Part shown: in pieces, positions 54,636 through 63,365 of the stretch
Layout: each line of letters begins with the position of its first letter
How positions within the stretch are numbered: position 1 is the stretch's first letter
Assembly: GCA_964418605.1 (NCBI GenBank)
Contig: CAYQLY010000006.1
Coordinates: forward strand, 62,001-126,000
Length of the DNA stretch: 64,000 nucleotides
From: CAYQLY01 sp964418605
GTDB lineage: Bacteria > Bacteroidota > Bacteroidia > Cytophagales > Cyclobacteriaceae
Direction: 5' to 3'
Program-made: the position numbers and the translations under genes
Notes under the pieces: model-generated
Databases searched by the model: none
Told to the model about the DNA's origin: nothing
The model's input: the letters and a program-made list of their open reading frames with translations, nothing else

Positions 54636-54918
54636 TTACTTATCCTGATTTACAATGCGAGCGCTGCTGTATTGGAAACTTAATACAAGATCATCATTGT
54701 CCCAAAATTTGATTTGGGATCGGTTACCTATTTTTACTTCTTCCACCTTCATAAAGTAGATAGGATCATGTACAGTTAAATTATTTATTTCATCAAAAAT
54801 AACAAGAAATACATCTTCGCAATAATTATTTTATCTTTAAAGTTAAGGATTGGTTTGAATCCTCTAGTTTAAAATCCAGTAAAGCACTGTCTGTCCAAAT
54901 AAAATTATTTATATTCAT
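54636..54918 (-). pseudogene. Small gene broken by a single frameshift, upstream of MBOAT
   Basis: Within the otherwise gene-free 54615-55038 stretch, the - strand carries two joined reading frames. From ATG 54918 it reads MNINNFIWTDSALLDFKLED and on to a stop at 54826-54828 after 30 codons. From about 54830 the +1 frame continues NNYCEDVFLVIFDEI, then MKVEEVKIGNRSQIKFWDND, to a stop at 54636-54638. Skipping one A in the AAAA run at about 54829-54832 would restore one protein of about 93 residues. It stops 21 bases before the MBOAT start, so the two were probably co-transcribed. No family is recognised. A sequencing error is possible. Confidence 0.6.
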
Positions 54919-55038
54919 TTAGTTTATTGAATGGTTTAGTCTAATATAAGAAAACGGTCTTATGTTAAATAAAAAACCTTATACTAAACTCGTGTCACAT
55001 TTTTTTATATTTGCTCTCTTAAATTTAAAATAAAGCTT
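54639..55038. other. Longest stretch without an intact gene
   Basis: Between the MBOAT start (54614) and the pyrophosphatase start (55039) lie 424 bases. The - strand part up to 54918 is the frameshifted small gene described separately. The remaining 120 bases are AT-rich divergent promoter territory with the TATATTTG box at 55006-55013; nothing else is supported. Confidence 0.6.
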
Positions 55039-57255
55039 ATGGATTATAACTTTTTACTTTATCTCGTTCCCGCAGCTGGAATTATTGGTCTACTTTATAC
55101 GCTTATCCGATTTAGATGGGTGTCTAAGCAGGAACAAGGTACTGATCGAATGAAAGAAATCGCTCAGTATATTGCACAAGGTGCAATGGCTTTCTTGAAG
55201 GCAGAATATAAGATTTTGAGTTACTTTGTTATACTAGGCGCTTTGTTGTTGGGCTTTATGGGTATTAGCAATACAGACTCCCATTGGTCAATTGCCATCG
55301 CTTTTATTATAGGTGCTGTATTTTCAGCATTGGCAGGTTTTATTGGCATGCGTGTGGCTACGAAAGCAAATGTTCGTACAACACATGCAGCACGTACGAG
55401 TCTATCAAAGGCATTAAAAGTTTCTTTTACCGGAGGATCGGTTATGGGTCTTGGTGTTGCAGGATTAGCCGTTCTTGGTTTAGGTGGATTATTTATTATA
55501 CTCACCTGTATTTTTGCACCGCATGCTTTAGCGACTAGTCATGAAGTAGCTCAAGTGATTGAGATATTAACAGGATTTTCATTAGGTGCTGAATCGATAG
55601 CTTTATTTGCCCGTGTAGGAGGGGGTATTTATACTAAAGCGGCTGATGTAGGAGCTGATTTAGTAGGAAAAGTAGAAGCTGGAATTCCAGAGGATGATCC
55701 TCGTAATCCGGCTACTATCGCAGATAATGTAGGTGATAATGTAGGAGATGTTGCTGGGATGGGTGCAGACTTATTTGGATCCTATGTTGCTACGGTGTTA
55801 GCTACAATGGTATTAGGTCAAGAAACAACTTCAGATGGAAGTTTTAATGGATATGCTCCTATACTACTTCCAATGCTAATTGCTTCAGCAGGTATTTTAT
55901 TTTCAATAATTGGTACTTTTTTTGTTCGTATATCTGAACAGGCAGGCATTAATACACGCATAGTTCAAAAAGCACTTAACATGGGCAATTGGGGCTCTAT
56001 TATTTTAACAGCAATTGCTTCTTTCTTTTTAACAAAATTTATTTTACCAGACACACCGATGTCTCTTCGCGGATTTAGTTTCACAAGTATGGATGTGTTT
56101 GGAGCGATTATGGTTGGATTAGGTGTGGGTACATTGATGAGTATGATCACAGAATATTATACTGCTATGGGTAAACGACCTGTACTTACAATTATTCGTC
56201 AATCCGCCACAGGTCATGCCACGAATGTTATTGGTGGTTTAGCTGTGGGCATGGAATCTACTCTTCTTCCAGTTCTTGTATTAGCTGGAGGTATATGGGG
56301 CTCATACGCCTTTGCTGGTTTATATGGTGTAGCTATTGCAGCAGCAGGGATGATGGCTACAACAGCGATGCAGCTTGCTATTGATGCATTTGGGCCAATT
56401 GCTGATAATGCAGGAGGAATTGCAGAAATGAGCGAATTACCTAAAGAAGTACGTGAAAAAACGGATGTTCTTGATGCTGTAGGAAATACAACAGCAGCTA
56501 CGGGTAAGGGATTTGCTATTGCATCGGCAGCGCTTACAGCACTGGCTTTGTTTGCCGCATTCGTAGGGGTAGCAGGCATTAAAGGTATTGATATTTATAA
56601 AGCGGATGTATTAGCTAGTTTATTTGTAGGGGGGATGATTCCATTTATATTTTCATCATTGGCTATACAAGCTGTTGGCAAAGCAGCAATGAGCATGGTG
56701 GAGGAGGTTCGTCGTCAATTTAAGATGATTCCCGGAATTATGGAAGGAACAGGTAAACCCGAATATGATAAGTGTGTTGCAATTTCAACAGCAGCTTCCA
56801 TTAAAAAAATGATGGCGCCTGGTGCTATTGCGCTTCTTTCCCCATTGGTTATTGGATTTATATTAGGCCCTGAAGCACTAGGTGGATTTTTAGCCGGAGC
56901 TACAGTAAGTGGTGTATTGATGGGTATATTTCAAAATAATGCAGGTGGAGCTTGGGATAATGCTAAAAAATCATTTGAAAAAGGAGTTGAAATTAATGGT
57001 GAGACGTATTATAAAAAGTCAGAGCCACATAAAGCTTCTGTAACCGGTGATACAGTTGGTGATCCATTTAAAGACACATCCGGCCCATCAATGAATATAT
57101 TAATTAAGTTGATGAGTATTGTCTCATTGGTTATTGCGCCTACACTTGCACAACTGAATAATACAGACACTCATTCTGAGTTGAAAAAAGAAAAGAAGAA
57201 TATAACAACTCGTCATACGAGTGCTTATTCATTTAATTCTTATCTAAGAAAATAG
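55039..57255 (+). CDS. hppA: Membrane-bound ion-pumping pyrophosphatase, K+-dependent type
   Basis: A 738-residue integral membrane enzyme with about 16 spans. GIYTKAADVGADLVGKVEAG and DDPRNPATIADNVGDNVGDV are the pyrophosphate-binding signatures. LDAVGNTTAATGKGF carries Ala, not Lys, after GNTT, which marks the K+-dependent subgroup. Hydrolysis of pyrophosphate pumps H+ or Na+; which ion cannot be decided here. The last 35 residues are a charged, family-atypical tail. A TATATTTG box at 55006-55013 may be the -7 element, 26 bases before the start, and a strong terminator follows. Confidence 0.96.
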   Translation: MDYNFLLYLVPAAGIIGLLYTLIRFRWVSKQEQGTDRMKEIAQYIAQGAMAFLKAEYKILSYFVILGALLLGFMGISNTDSHWSIAIAFIIGAVFSALAGFIGMRVATKANVRTTHAARTSLSKALKVSFTGGSVMGLGVAGLAVLGLGGLFIILTCIFAPHALATSHEVAQVIEILTGFSLGAESIALFARVGGGIYTKAADVGADLVGKVEAGIPEDDPRNPATIADNVGDNVGDVAGMGADLFGSYVATVLATMVLGQETTSDGSFNGYAPILLPMLIASAGILFSIIGTFFVRISEQAGINTRIVQKALNMGNWGSIILTAIASFFLTKFILPDTPMSLRGFSFTSMDVFGAIMVGLGVGTLMSMITEYYTAMGKRPVLTIIRQSATGHATNVIGGLAVGMESTLLPVLVLAGGIWGSYAFAGLYGVAIAAAGMMATTAMQLAIDAFGPIADNAGGIAEMSELPKEVREKTDVLDAVGNTTAATGKGFAIASAALTALALFAAFVGVAGIKGIDIYKADVLASLFVGGMIPFIFSSLAIQAVGKAAMSMVEEVRRQFKMIPGIMEGTGKPEYDKCVAISTAASIKKMMAPGAIALLSPLVIGFILGPEALGGFLAGATVSGVLMGIFQNNAGGAWDNAKKSFEKGVEINGETYYKKSEPHKASVTGDTVGDPFKDTSGPSMNILIKLMSIVSLVIAPTLAQLNNTDTHSELKKEKKNITTRHTSAYSFNSYLRK

Positions 57256-57270
57256 CATATAGATTAAGAT

Positions 57271-57314
57271 TTATTATAGTTTCAATAGTATCAAACCTAT
57301 TGAAACTATAATAA
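57271..57314. terminator. Perfect 18-pair hairpin, bidirectional terminator
   Basis: Arms at 57271-57288 and 57297-57314 are exact reverse complements (first arm TTATTATAGTTTCAATAG), with the 8-base loop TATCAAAC. An A-rich stretch follows. It separates the converging pyrophosphatase and ALDH7 genes. The stem is long but AT-rich and has no pure T run on the + side, so it could also act in mRNA stabilisation. Confidence 0.75.
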
Positions 57315-57330
57315 AAAATATAGAGTGAGT

Positions 57331-58899
57331 TTAGAAACCAAACTCAATGCCTTGTGCCAAAGGCATCTCCTTGCTGAAATTAATGGTGTTGGTTTGTCTT
57401 CTCATATACCATTTCCAGGCATCGGATCCGGATTCTCTGCCGCCGCCTGTTTCTTTTTCTCCTCCAAAAGCACCTCCTATTTCAGCCCCTGATGTACCAA
57501 TATTTATATTAGCAATCCCACAATCAGATCCAGCGTGTGAGAGGAATAACTCTGTTTCGTGAAGGTCAGTTGAAAATAAAGACGATGAAAGACCTTGTTT
57601 AACTTGATTTTGGATTTTGATTGCTTCATGGATATCACCTTTATATTTAATTAAGTACAATATCGGCGCAAATGTTTCTTCCTGAACCATATCATAATGA
57701 TTTTCAGCTTCTACAATAGCTGGTGAAACATAATGCCCCCCTGAAGGATATTTTCCTTTAGTTAATATTTCTCCACCTGTTATTAATTTTCCACCTTGTT
57801 TCTGTACATTTTGTAATGCTTTTTGAAATTGTTCCACAGCTTGTTTGTCAATTAATGGACCAATCAGTGTTTTAGGATGTAATGGGTCACCTATAGTCAG
57901 TTGAGGATAAATAGATGTTAATCGTTTTTTAATTTGATCATATACTTTTTCATGAACAATCAATCGACGTGTAGTTGTGCAACGCTGGCCACATGTTCCA
58001 ACAGCACCAAAAACAGTAGCCCGAATAGCCATTTCTATATCTGCTGAGGGTGTGATGATAATCGCATTATTACCTCCTAACTCAAGCAATGCTTTTCCGA
58101 GTCGCGCACTCACAGCTTCGTTTACTTTTTTACCCATACGTGTAGATCCTGTAGCTGAAACGAGTGGAATGTTTGGATCATGAGCCATTAGTGACCCTAT
58201 TTCAGGACCACCAATAATTAAATTAAAAATACCTTCAGGTAGTTTGTTTTCTTTCAAAACAGCTGACACTAAATGTTGACAAGCAATAGCTGTAAGGGGT
58301 GTTTTCTCAGATGGTTTCCAAATACATACATCTCCGCACACAGCAGCAAGCATAGCATTCCAAGACCATACAGCAACAGGGAAATTAAATGCAGAAATAA
58401 TACCGACAATTCCCAATGGGTGGTATTGTTCATACATGCGATGTCCTGCACGTTCCGAATGCATGGTTAACCCATGCAGCTGTCTTGAAAGCCCAACAGC
58501 AAAATCGCAGATATCGATCATTTCTTGAACCTCACCTAAACCTTCTTGGTAAATTTTTCCCATTTCATAACTTACCAACATGCCTAATTCTTTTTTATAT
58601 TCTCTTAACTTTTGACCGATTTGACGTACAATCTCGCCTCGTTTAGGTGCGGGCCATTGTTTCCATATTTCAAACGCTTCTTTTGCAGTTTTAACAACTT
58701 GTTGGTAATCGTCTTTTGTCGCAAAGCATACTGTAGCTATCGCTTTTCCATGAATGGGAGAATGAATTGTTTTTTTATCACGCTTTGTGTTTCCACCCCA
58801 TTTTTGGCCGGTAGAAAATGAAGCATTTTCACTTTTTATATTTAATTTTTTAAGTATAGCAGAAATTGGAATTGTCTGATTTGTAATTTTAGCAGCCAT
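57331..58899 (-). CDS. ALDH7-family aldehyde dehydrogenase (aminoadipate-semialdehyde / piperideine-6-carboxylate type)
   Basis: A 522-residue dehydrogenase resembling antiquitin. Seen are EVQEMIDICDFAVGLSRQLH, IVGIISAFNFPVAVWSWNAM (coenzyme site), CIWKPSEKTPLTAIA, LLELGGNNAIIITPSADIEM with the general-base Glu, and GTCGQRCTTTRRLIV with the nucleophilic Cys. The end FGGEKETGGGRESGSDAWKW matches this family. It oxidises alpha-aminoadipate semialdehyde or similar aldehydes in lysine breakdown or aldehyde detoxification. The neighbours give no pathway. Confidence 0.9.
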   Translation of the reverse strand: MAAKITNQTIPISAILKKLNIKSENASFSTGQKWGGNTKRDKKTIHSPIHGKAIATVCFATKDDYQQVVKTAKEAFEIWKQWPAPKRGEIVRQIGQKLREYKKELGMLVSYEMGKIYQEGLGEVQEMIDICDFAVGLSRQLHGLTMHSERAGHRMYEQYHPLGIVGIISAFNFPVAVWSWNAMLAAVCGDVCIWKPSEKTPLTAIACQHLVSAVLKENKLPEGIFNLIIGGPEIGSLMAHDPNIPLVSATGSTRMGKKVNEAVSARLGKALLELGGNNAIIITPSADIEMAIRATVFGAVGTCGQRCTTTRRLIVHEKVYDQIKKRLTSIYPQLTIGDPLHPKTLIGPLIDKQAVEQFQKALQNVQKQGGKLITGGEILTKGKYPSGGHYVSPAIVEAENHYDMVQEETFAPILYLIKYKGDIHEAIKIQNQVKQGLSSSLFSTDLHETELFLSHAGSDCGIANINIGTSGAEIGGAFGGEKETGGGRESGSDAWKWYMRRQTNTINFSKEMPLAQGIEFGF

Positions 58900-58948
58900 A
58901 TGTTGATAGTATTAAGTTAAGTCGAAATTTACATAAAAAATAATAGTC

Positions 58949-60016
58949 TTAGTCATCCCATGTGTATATGCCTTTTATTGGATAATGATCTGAAAAAGAA
59001 ACATCCCGTAATGTTTCAAATGATAGAATACGTAATCGTGGATCAAAAAACTGATTATCAATGCGGAGAAATTTAATTTTACCATTGTATGTAAACCCAA
59101 AGCCATTGCCAGCTTCTTCGAATGCATTGTATAATTGTTTTTTAATTTGGCTGTACGTATAGCTGTACGGAAGATCATTGATATCACCACAAAGTATAAC
59201 GGGATAGCGGCTTTCGAGAATATATTTTTCAACTTCTTTCAATTGTTCAGCTCTTTTCTTAAATCCTTTTTTTAGTCTTTTAAATAGGCCGGTTACATGT
59301 CGCTTTGTTGTTTCAACGGCCTCATAAGTGAATAGACCTTCTTCATCCATATGAATAGATTCAAAATGGACATTGATGATTCGAAGTGTATCGCCACGAT
59401 TAATGAGCACATCCGTATAAAGAGCTTTATTCTTGCTTGCCTCAAATGGAATACTTCCATAGTGTACAATAGGAAATTTACTAAATGTAGCTATTCCAAA
59501 TACAGCGCCGACTTCGTTTCGAAAAACTTTTGTAAAATAATACTTGTATTTTCCTTTTTGTGAAATTTTTTCTAATGTATTATAAACAACAGAAGTATCT
59601 TGATTATAAAACTCTTGAAAACATTTGATATCAGAATCATCCTTGTTAATCCAACCTAATAGGTGTTTTGGTTTTTCCGGATCTTCTTTGTGGAGATGCT
59701 GGTATACATTAAATACTCGAACATTATAGCTTAATACAGAAATTTTTTTCCCTGTATCAACAAAATCAGTAGTTGAATGAAAAGCAATTGTTCGGAGCAC
59801 AAACTTACTACTGAGTAAAACAATAAGTAAATGCGGAATGAACCTTACCCATTTTGCAGTAAAAAATGTATATGCCAAAAGAATCCCGTTGATGAGTATA
59901 ATAAAAGGAATTCCATAACTTAAAAAACCTGCCGGCCAATAGATGCCGGGTGAAAACCGATCAGCTATAAGAACGGGTCCTGCTAACAAAATGATTATCC
60001 AACTTAGTAGTCGCAT
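58949..60016 (-). CDS. Endonuclease/exonuclease/phosphatase-fold membrane protein
   Basis: The start is set at ATG 60016 (355 residues); a GTG at 60034 would add six. Three N-terminal membrane spans (residues about 5-80) are followed by the EEP catalytic domain: ISVLSYNVRVFNVYQH, IKCFQEFYNQ (metal-binding Glu), LRIINVHFESIHMDEEGL, VILCGDINDLPYSYTY (catalytic Asp and Asn) and VSFSDHYPIKGIYTW (final His). Membrane-attached EEP proteins of this kind may act on lipids, sugar phosphates or DNA; the substrate is unknown. It is divergent from the peroxiredoxin gene. Confidence 0.9.
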   Translation of the reverse strand: MRLLSWIIILLAGPVLIADRFSPGIYWPAGFLSYGIPFIILINGILLAYTFFTAKWVRFIPHLLIVLLSSKFVLRTIAFHSTTDFVDTGKKISVLSYNVRVFNVYQHLHKEDPEKPKHLLGWINKDDSDIKCFQEFYNQDTSVVYNTLEKISQKGKYKYYFTKVFRNEVGAVFGIATFSKFPIVHYGSIPFEASKNKALYTDVLINRGDTLRIINVHFESIHMDEEGLFTYEAVETTKRHVTGLFKRLKKGFKKRAEQLKEVEKYILESRYPVILCGDINDLPYSYTYSQIKKQLYNAFEEAGNGFGFTYNGKIKFLRIDNQFFDPRLRILSFETLRDVSFSDHYPIKGIYTWDD

Positions 60017-60061
60017 AGAAAAACGAAAATACACTATTCATAAAACATTTACATCATTAGA

Positions 60062-60092
60062 TTGTACATGCAACTAATCTGCTGTATATTTG
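60062..60092 (+). promoter_or_regulatory. Probable Bacteroidota promoter for the peroxiredoxin gene
   Basis: TTG at 60062-60064, then 20 bases, then TATATTTG at 60085-60092, a perfect -7 box. The translation start is at 60117, 24 bases downstream. Confidence 0.6.
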
Positions 60093-60116
60093 TTTATATT
60101 AAAAAAGTACAAAACT

Positions 60117-60749
60117 ATGTCATTAGTTACTAAAAAAGCCCCTATTTTCAAAGCCGGAGCGGTTATTAATGGGGAAGAAATCGTTACTGATTTTTCACTG
60201 GAACAATATATTGGTAAAAAAGAAGTTATCTTCTTCTTTTATCCAAAGGATTTTACGTTTGTATGTCCAACTGAAATTTTAGCTTTTCAAGAAAAGTTAA
60301 AAGAATTTGAAAAACGAAATGTGGCTATTGTAGGATGTTCTACAGATACAGAAGAAACACATTTAGCTTGGTTAAATACACCTAAAAATCAAGGTGGTAT
60401 CAAAGGCGTAACCTATCCATTAATAGCTGATGTATCTAAAACTATTTCAGATAGTTTTGGCGTACTCGCAGGCGAATACAGTTATAATGAACATGCTCAA
60501 CTGACATTCGAAGGTGTACCTATAGCACTACGAGGAACATTTCTTATTGATAAACAAGGAATTGTACGTCATGAGACGATCAACTTTTTCCCATTAGGGC
60601 GAAACATCGATGAGTTTATACGAACCGTAGATGCATGGCAACATGTCGAAAAATATGGCGAAGTATGTCCGGCTAATTGGGAAGATGGTGAAAAAGCAAT
60701 GAAAGCTACTCGCGATAGTGTGATTGATTATTTATCAAACGAGAAATAA
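60117..60749 (+). CDS. Typical 2-Cys peroxiredoxin
   Basis: Starting at ATG 60117 gives 210 residues; an upstream TTG frame would only run into the promoter. KDFTFVCPTEILAFQ has the peroxidatic Cys50, and EKYGEVCPANWEDG the resolving Cys184. Between them GVPIALRGTFLIDKQGIVRH carries the conserved arginine region. There is a short extra stretch, EYSYNEHAQLTFEG, before it compared with most AhpC-like proteins. The enzyme reduces hydrogen and organic peroxides with thioredoxin or AhpF; no reductase gene is adjacent. A terminator follows. Confidence 0.95.
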   Translation: MSLVTKKAPIFKAGAVINGEEIVTDFSLEQYIGKKEVIFFFYPKDFTFVCPTEILAFQEKLKEFEKRNVAIVGCSTDTEETHLAWLNTPKNQGGIKGVTYPLIADVSKTISDSFGVLAGEYSYNEHAQLTFEGVPIALRGTFLIDKQGIVRHETINFFPLGRNIDEFIRTVDAWQHVEKYGEVCPANWEDGEKAMKATRDSVIDYLSNEK

Positions 60750-60765
60750 GCTATAAATAAGATTT

Positions 60766-60797
60766 AAAAAAGCCATCTTAAATCGATGGCTTTTTTT
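60766..60797. terminator. Bidirectional rho-independent terminator
   Basis: A run, AGCCATC, 7-base loop, GATGGCT, then seven T. It follows the peroxiredoxin stop by 16 bases and precedes the converging ferredoxin-like gene end. Confidence 0.9.
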
Positions 60798-60804
60798 ATT
60801 TGAA

Positions 60805-61032
60805 TTACGTTTTATTTTTATAATAACTCAACGCGCCTGACGGACATTTATTTACAGTATTGATTATTTTTTCAGTAGAAGATTTTTCCATCTGTATCCA
60901 AGGTTGCTCTTTGGGATGAAATACATCGGGATTATTTTTTACACAATTGCCTGAATGAATACATTTTCCCGATTGCCATACAATCGTTATTTCTCCATTG
61001 GTATATTCTTTCGTAATATTCTTTTTATCCAT
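60805..61032 (-). CDS. Small divergent 4Fe-4S mono-cluster (ferredoxin-like) protein
   Basis: A 75-residue protein. WQSGKCIHSGNCVKNNPDVF has Cys24 and Cys30, and NTVNKCPSGALSYY has Cys63 in the CPSGAL motif, together matching the Fer4_19/divergent mono-cluster family. Only three Cys are visible, so a fourth ligand (perhaps His26) or a 3Fe-type cluster must be supposed. Likely a small electron carrier or accessory to an oxidoreductase not encoded here. Confidence 0.85.
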   Translation of the reverse strand: MDKKNITKEYTNGEITIVWQSGKCIHSGNCVKNNPDVFHPKEQPWIQMEKSSTEKIINTVNKCPSGALSYYKNKT

Positions 61033-61167
61033 ATCCTAAAGTTATAAAACATCTTTTAATTTTTCACCGACCAAATCCTGGGATATACCGAAAATATTCT
61101 CTTGATCGCCTTATTTTACTAGCAAGAATTGTTGAGTTGCGATAGATTTACTTAAAAATTTAACAAT

Positions 61168-61941
61168 ATGGAAGCAGAAGAAAAAAAATATGATGGACTT
61201 GAGGAAAGAATGAAATACCGACACCATCACAGTCGATTGGGAAGAATCATGGGTGGATTTATAATTGTAGGTGTTGGATTGGTATTCTTATTCAAGCAAC
61301 TAGGTTATTATATTCCGGAATGGGTATTTACCTGGGAAATGTTATTGATTACATTAGGATTTTATATTGGTGCTAAACATTTATTCCGTCACAGAGCTTG
61401 GTTAATCATGGTATTAATTGGTTCAATTTTTATTATTGATGATATTATACCTGGTGCAGTTATTTCGGATTACTTATGGCCTATCTTAATTATCTGTGTA
61501 GGATTATTTGTGATTCTTATTCCTCGAAGAAGATTTGGGCCGCATTGTAAACGAAAAAAAAAATGGGAAAAGCATTATGAACATTTTGAACAGTCTACGT
61601 TAACAGAGGATCGCCTTGATTCAGTATCTGTATTTGGAGGTGTAAAAAAAAATATTATTTCAAAAGATTTTAAAGGAGGAGGAATCGTATGTGTTTTCGG
61701 TGGTGCTGAAATTAATTTAAGTCAATCAGATATCAATGGAAAGATAGAGCTAGAAATTACTCAAGTTTTTGGAGGAACAAAATTGATTATTCCTGCTCAT
61801 TGGCAAGTTCAATCTGACATAGCTGTCGTATTCTCAGGTATTGATGATAAAAGATCTATGGAAAAAGATACCGATCCCAATAAAATTTTAGTACTTAAAG
61901 GTACCTCGGTATTTGCGGGCATTGAAATTAAAAGTTATTAA
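61168..61941 (+). CDS. LiaF-like membrane protein (LiaI/LiaF-type transmembrane region plus C-terminal cell-wall-stress domain)
   Basis: A 257-residue protein. Four membrane spans (from IMGGFIIVGVGLVFLFKQLG to PILIICVGLFVILI) are followed by a basic HCKRKKKWEK stretch and a beta-strand C-terminal domain with repeated FGG turns (VSVFGGVKKNIISKDFKGGG, CVFGGAEINLSQ, QVFGGTKLII). This is the LiaF-type domain that senses or modulates cell-envelope stress. It heads a likely operon with a DUF4288 gene and a LytS/LytTR pair, which fits a regulatory role. Confidence 0.85.
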   Translation: MEAEEKKYDGLEERMKYRHHHSRLGRIMGGFIIVGVGLVFLFKQLGYYIPEWVFTWEMLLITLGFYIGAKHLFRHRAWLIMVLIGSIFIIDDIIPGAVISDYLWPILIICVGLFVILIPRRRFGPHCKRKKKWEKHYEHFEQSTLTEDRLDSVSVFGGVKKNIISKDFKGGGIVCVFGGAEINLSQSDINGKIELEITQVFGGTKLIIPAHWQVQSDIAVVFSGIDDKRSMEKDTDPNKILVLKGTSVFAGIEIKSY

Positions 61942-61953
61942 AATTACATTCTT

Positions 61954-62310
61954 ATGAACTGGTACGTTGTTAAAATTGTTTTCAGGATTATTTGCGATAC
62001 AGGTGATCATACACCTCAATTTGATGAACAATTGTGTTTGTTTTTTGCAGAGACAGAATTAGAAGCATTTCAAAAAGCAAGAATAACAGGAATAGATCGA
62101 GAAAATTCATTTCAAAATGATAAACAACAAAATGTGAAATGGGAGTTTGTTGATGTGGGAGAATTGATCAATATAAAAAACATAAAAGATGGGATAGAGG
62201 TTTATTCACAGATTAATGAATATGATAATGCAATGCGATATATTAGTATGATTAAAGAAAAAGCGCATGCGATTGAAATAAGAGCCAAGTCAACAGTTTT
62301 GTCCACGTAA
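61954..62310 (+). CDS. DUF4288-family protein
   Basis: A 118-residue soluble protein. MNWYVVKIVFRIICDTG begins the DUF4288 pattern, with FDEQLCLFFAETELEAFQKA and VKWEFVDVGELINI, a family seen mostly in Bacteroidota and of unknown function. It starts 12 bases after the LiaF-like gene and ends 29 bases before the kinase gene, so it is presumably co-transcribed with both. Confidence 0.85.
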   Translation: MNWYVVKIVFRIICDTGDHTPQFDEQLCLFFAETELEAFQKARITGIDRENSFQNDKQQNVKWEFVDVGELINIKNIKDGIEVYSQINEYDNAMRYISMIKEKAHAIEIRAKSTVLST

Positions 62311-62339
62311 TTTATACTATTTTTCTTCTGTTAACAGAG

Positions 62340-63365
62340 TTGTTTTCATATAAAAAATTACTTATTCTTCATGCGATCGGGTGGGTCGCATGGGGATTTT
62401 TACATACGTTTATTATTCACTATGCTGGATTTGACTGGAAACAATCAGCAATTGAAAGTGTAATAAGCAGTGTATTATTAGCGGCTGCTTGCTTTGCTAT
62501 GATCAACGTATTGCGCTATTATCAACCTGGAAAAACCAATTCGTCTTATCTTTTATTATGGAGTTTGGCTTTGACAGGAATATGGCTATGGGGAGTAAAT
62601 CAAATTCTTTCAAAAATTTATTTAGAGGATTCGTATTATCTGCATATGTTGTCTCGATCTTTACCAATACGTTTTTGTATTTGTTTTTTAATTATTGGAT
62701 GTATGGTGTTGATCAGTTGGATACGAAACAACATAAAAATCCAAGAAGCTGAAAAAATTAAAAAAGAAGAAATTCAGCGAATAGCCAAAGAAACAGAACT
62801 ATTAAGCCTTCGTCAACAATTACAACCTCACTTTCTTTTCAATAGCCTTAACTCAATAAGCGCGCTAGTTCATTCAAGTCCGGAACAAGCAAGGTCTATG
62901 ATTCAACAACTCTCCGATTTTTTAAGAGGAACTTTAAAAAAAAATAATCAACAACAAATAGCCTTGGAAGAAGAACTTCAACATGTGAAGCTATATCTTG
63001 ATATTGAAAAAGTACGTTTTGGCCATCGTCTTCATATCGCATTAGAATGCGAAGAAGAAAGTTTGAAAATGACATTACCCCAGCTTTTGCTTCAACCCAT
63101 TATAGAAAATGCAATTAAGTTTGGATTGTACGATACAACAGAAACGGTTACAATCCATATTAAAACAAAAAATGAAAACCATAAATTAGTAGTTTCTATA
63201 CAAAACCCCTTTGATCCAACAGGTGCACCACTCAAAGGAACAGGATTTGGACTTGATTCCATCAAACGAAGATTGTATTTATTGTATGGTCGAAATGATC
63301 TAGTAGAAATACAAATAGAAGGAAACACATTTACAACGCTTGTAAAAATCCCACAACAGGTATGA
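62340..63365 (+). CDS. LytS-type sensor histidine kinase (His_kinase family)
   Basis: A 341-residue protein with TTG start at 62340. Four hydrophobic spans fill residues about 8-128. A short coiled coil leads to the phosphoacceptor box LRQQLQPHFLFNSLNSISAL with His164. LPQLLLQPIIENAIKFGLYD is the N box and GTGFGLDSIKRRLYLLYG the G box. It would phosphorylate the regulator encoded by the next gene; the two overlap by ATGA. The upstream LiaF-like protein suggests envelope stress as the signal, by inference. Confidence 0.93.
   Translation: MFSYKKLLILHAIGWVAWGFLHTFIIHYAGFDWKQSAIESVISSVLLAAACFAMINVLRYYQPGKTNSSYLLLWSLALTGIWLWGVNQILSKIYLEDSYYLHMLSRSLPIRFCICFLIIGCMVLISWIRNNIKIQEAEKIKKEEIQRIAKETELLSLRQQLQPHFLFNSLNSISALVHSSPEQARSMIQQLSDFLRGTLKKNNQQQIALEEELQHVKLYLDIEKVRFGHRLHIALECEEESLKMTLPQLLLQPIIENAIKFGLYDTTETVTIHIKTKNENHKLVVSIQNPFDPTGAPLKGTGFGLDSIKRRLYLLYGRNDLVEIQIEGNTFTTLVKIPQQV

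Noticed and set aside
56214..56579. 121-codon alanine-rich open frame antisense to the pyrophosphatase
   Set aside because: It mirrors the Gly/Ala-rich coding sequence of the conserved enzyme and has no independent signals.
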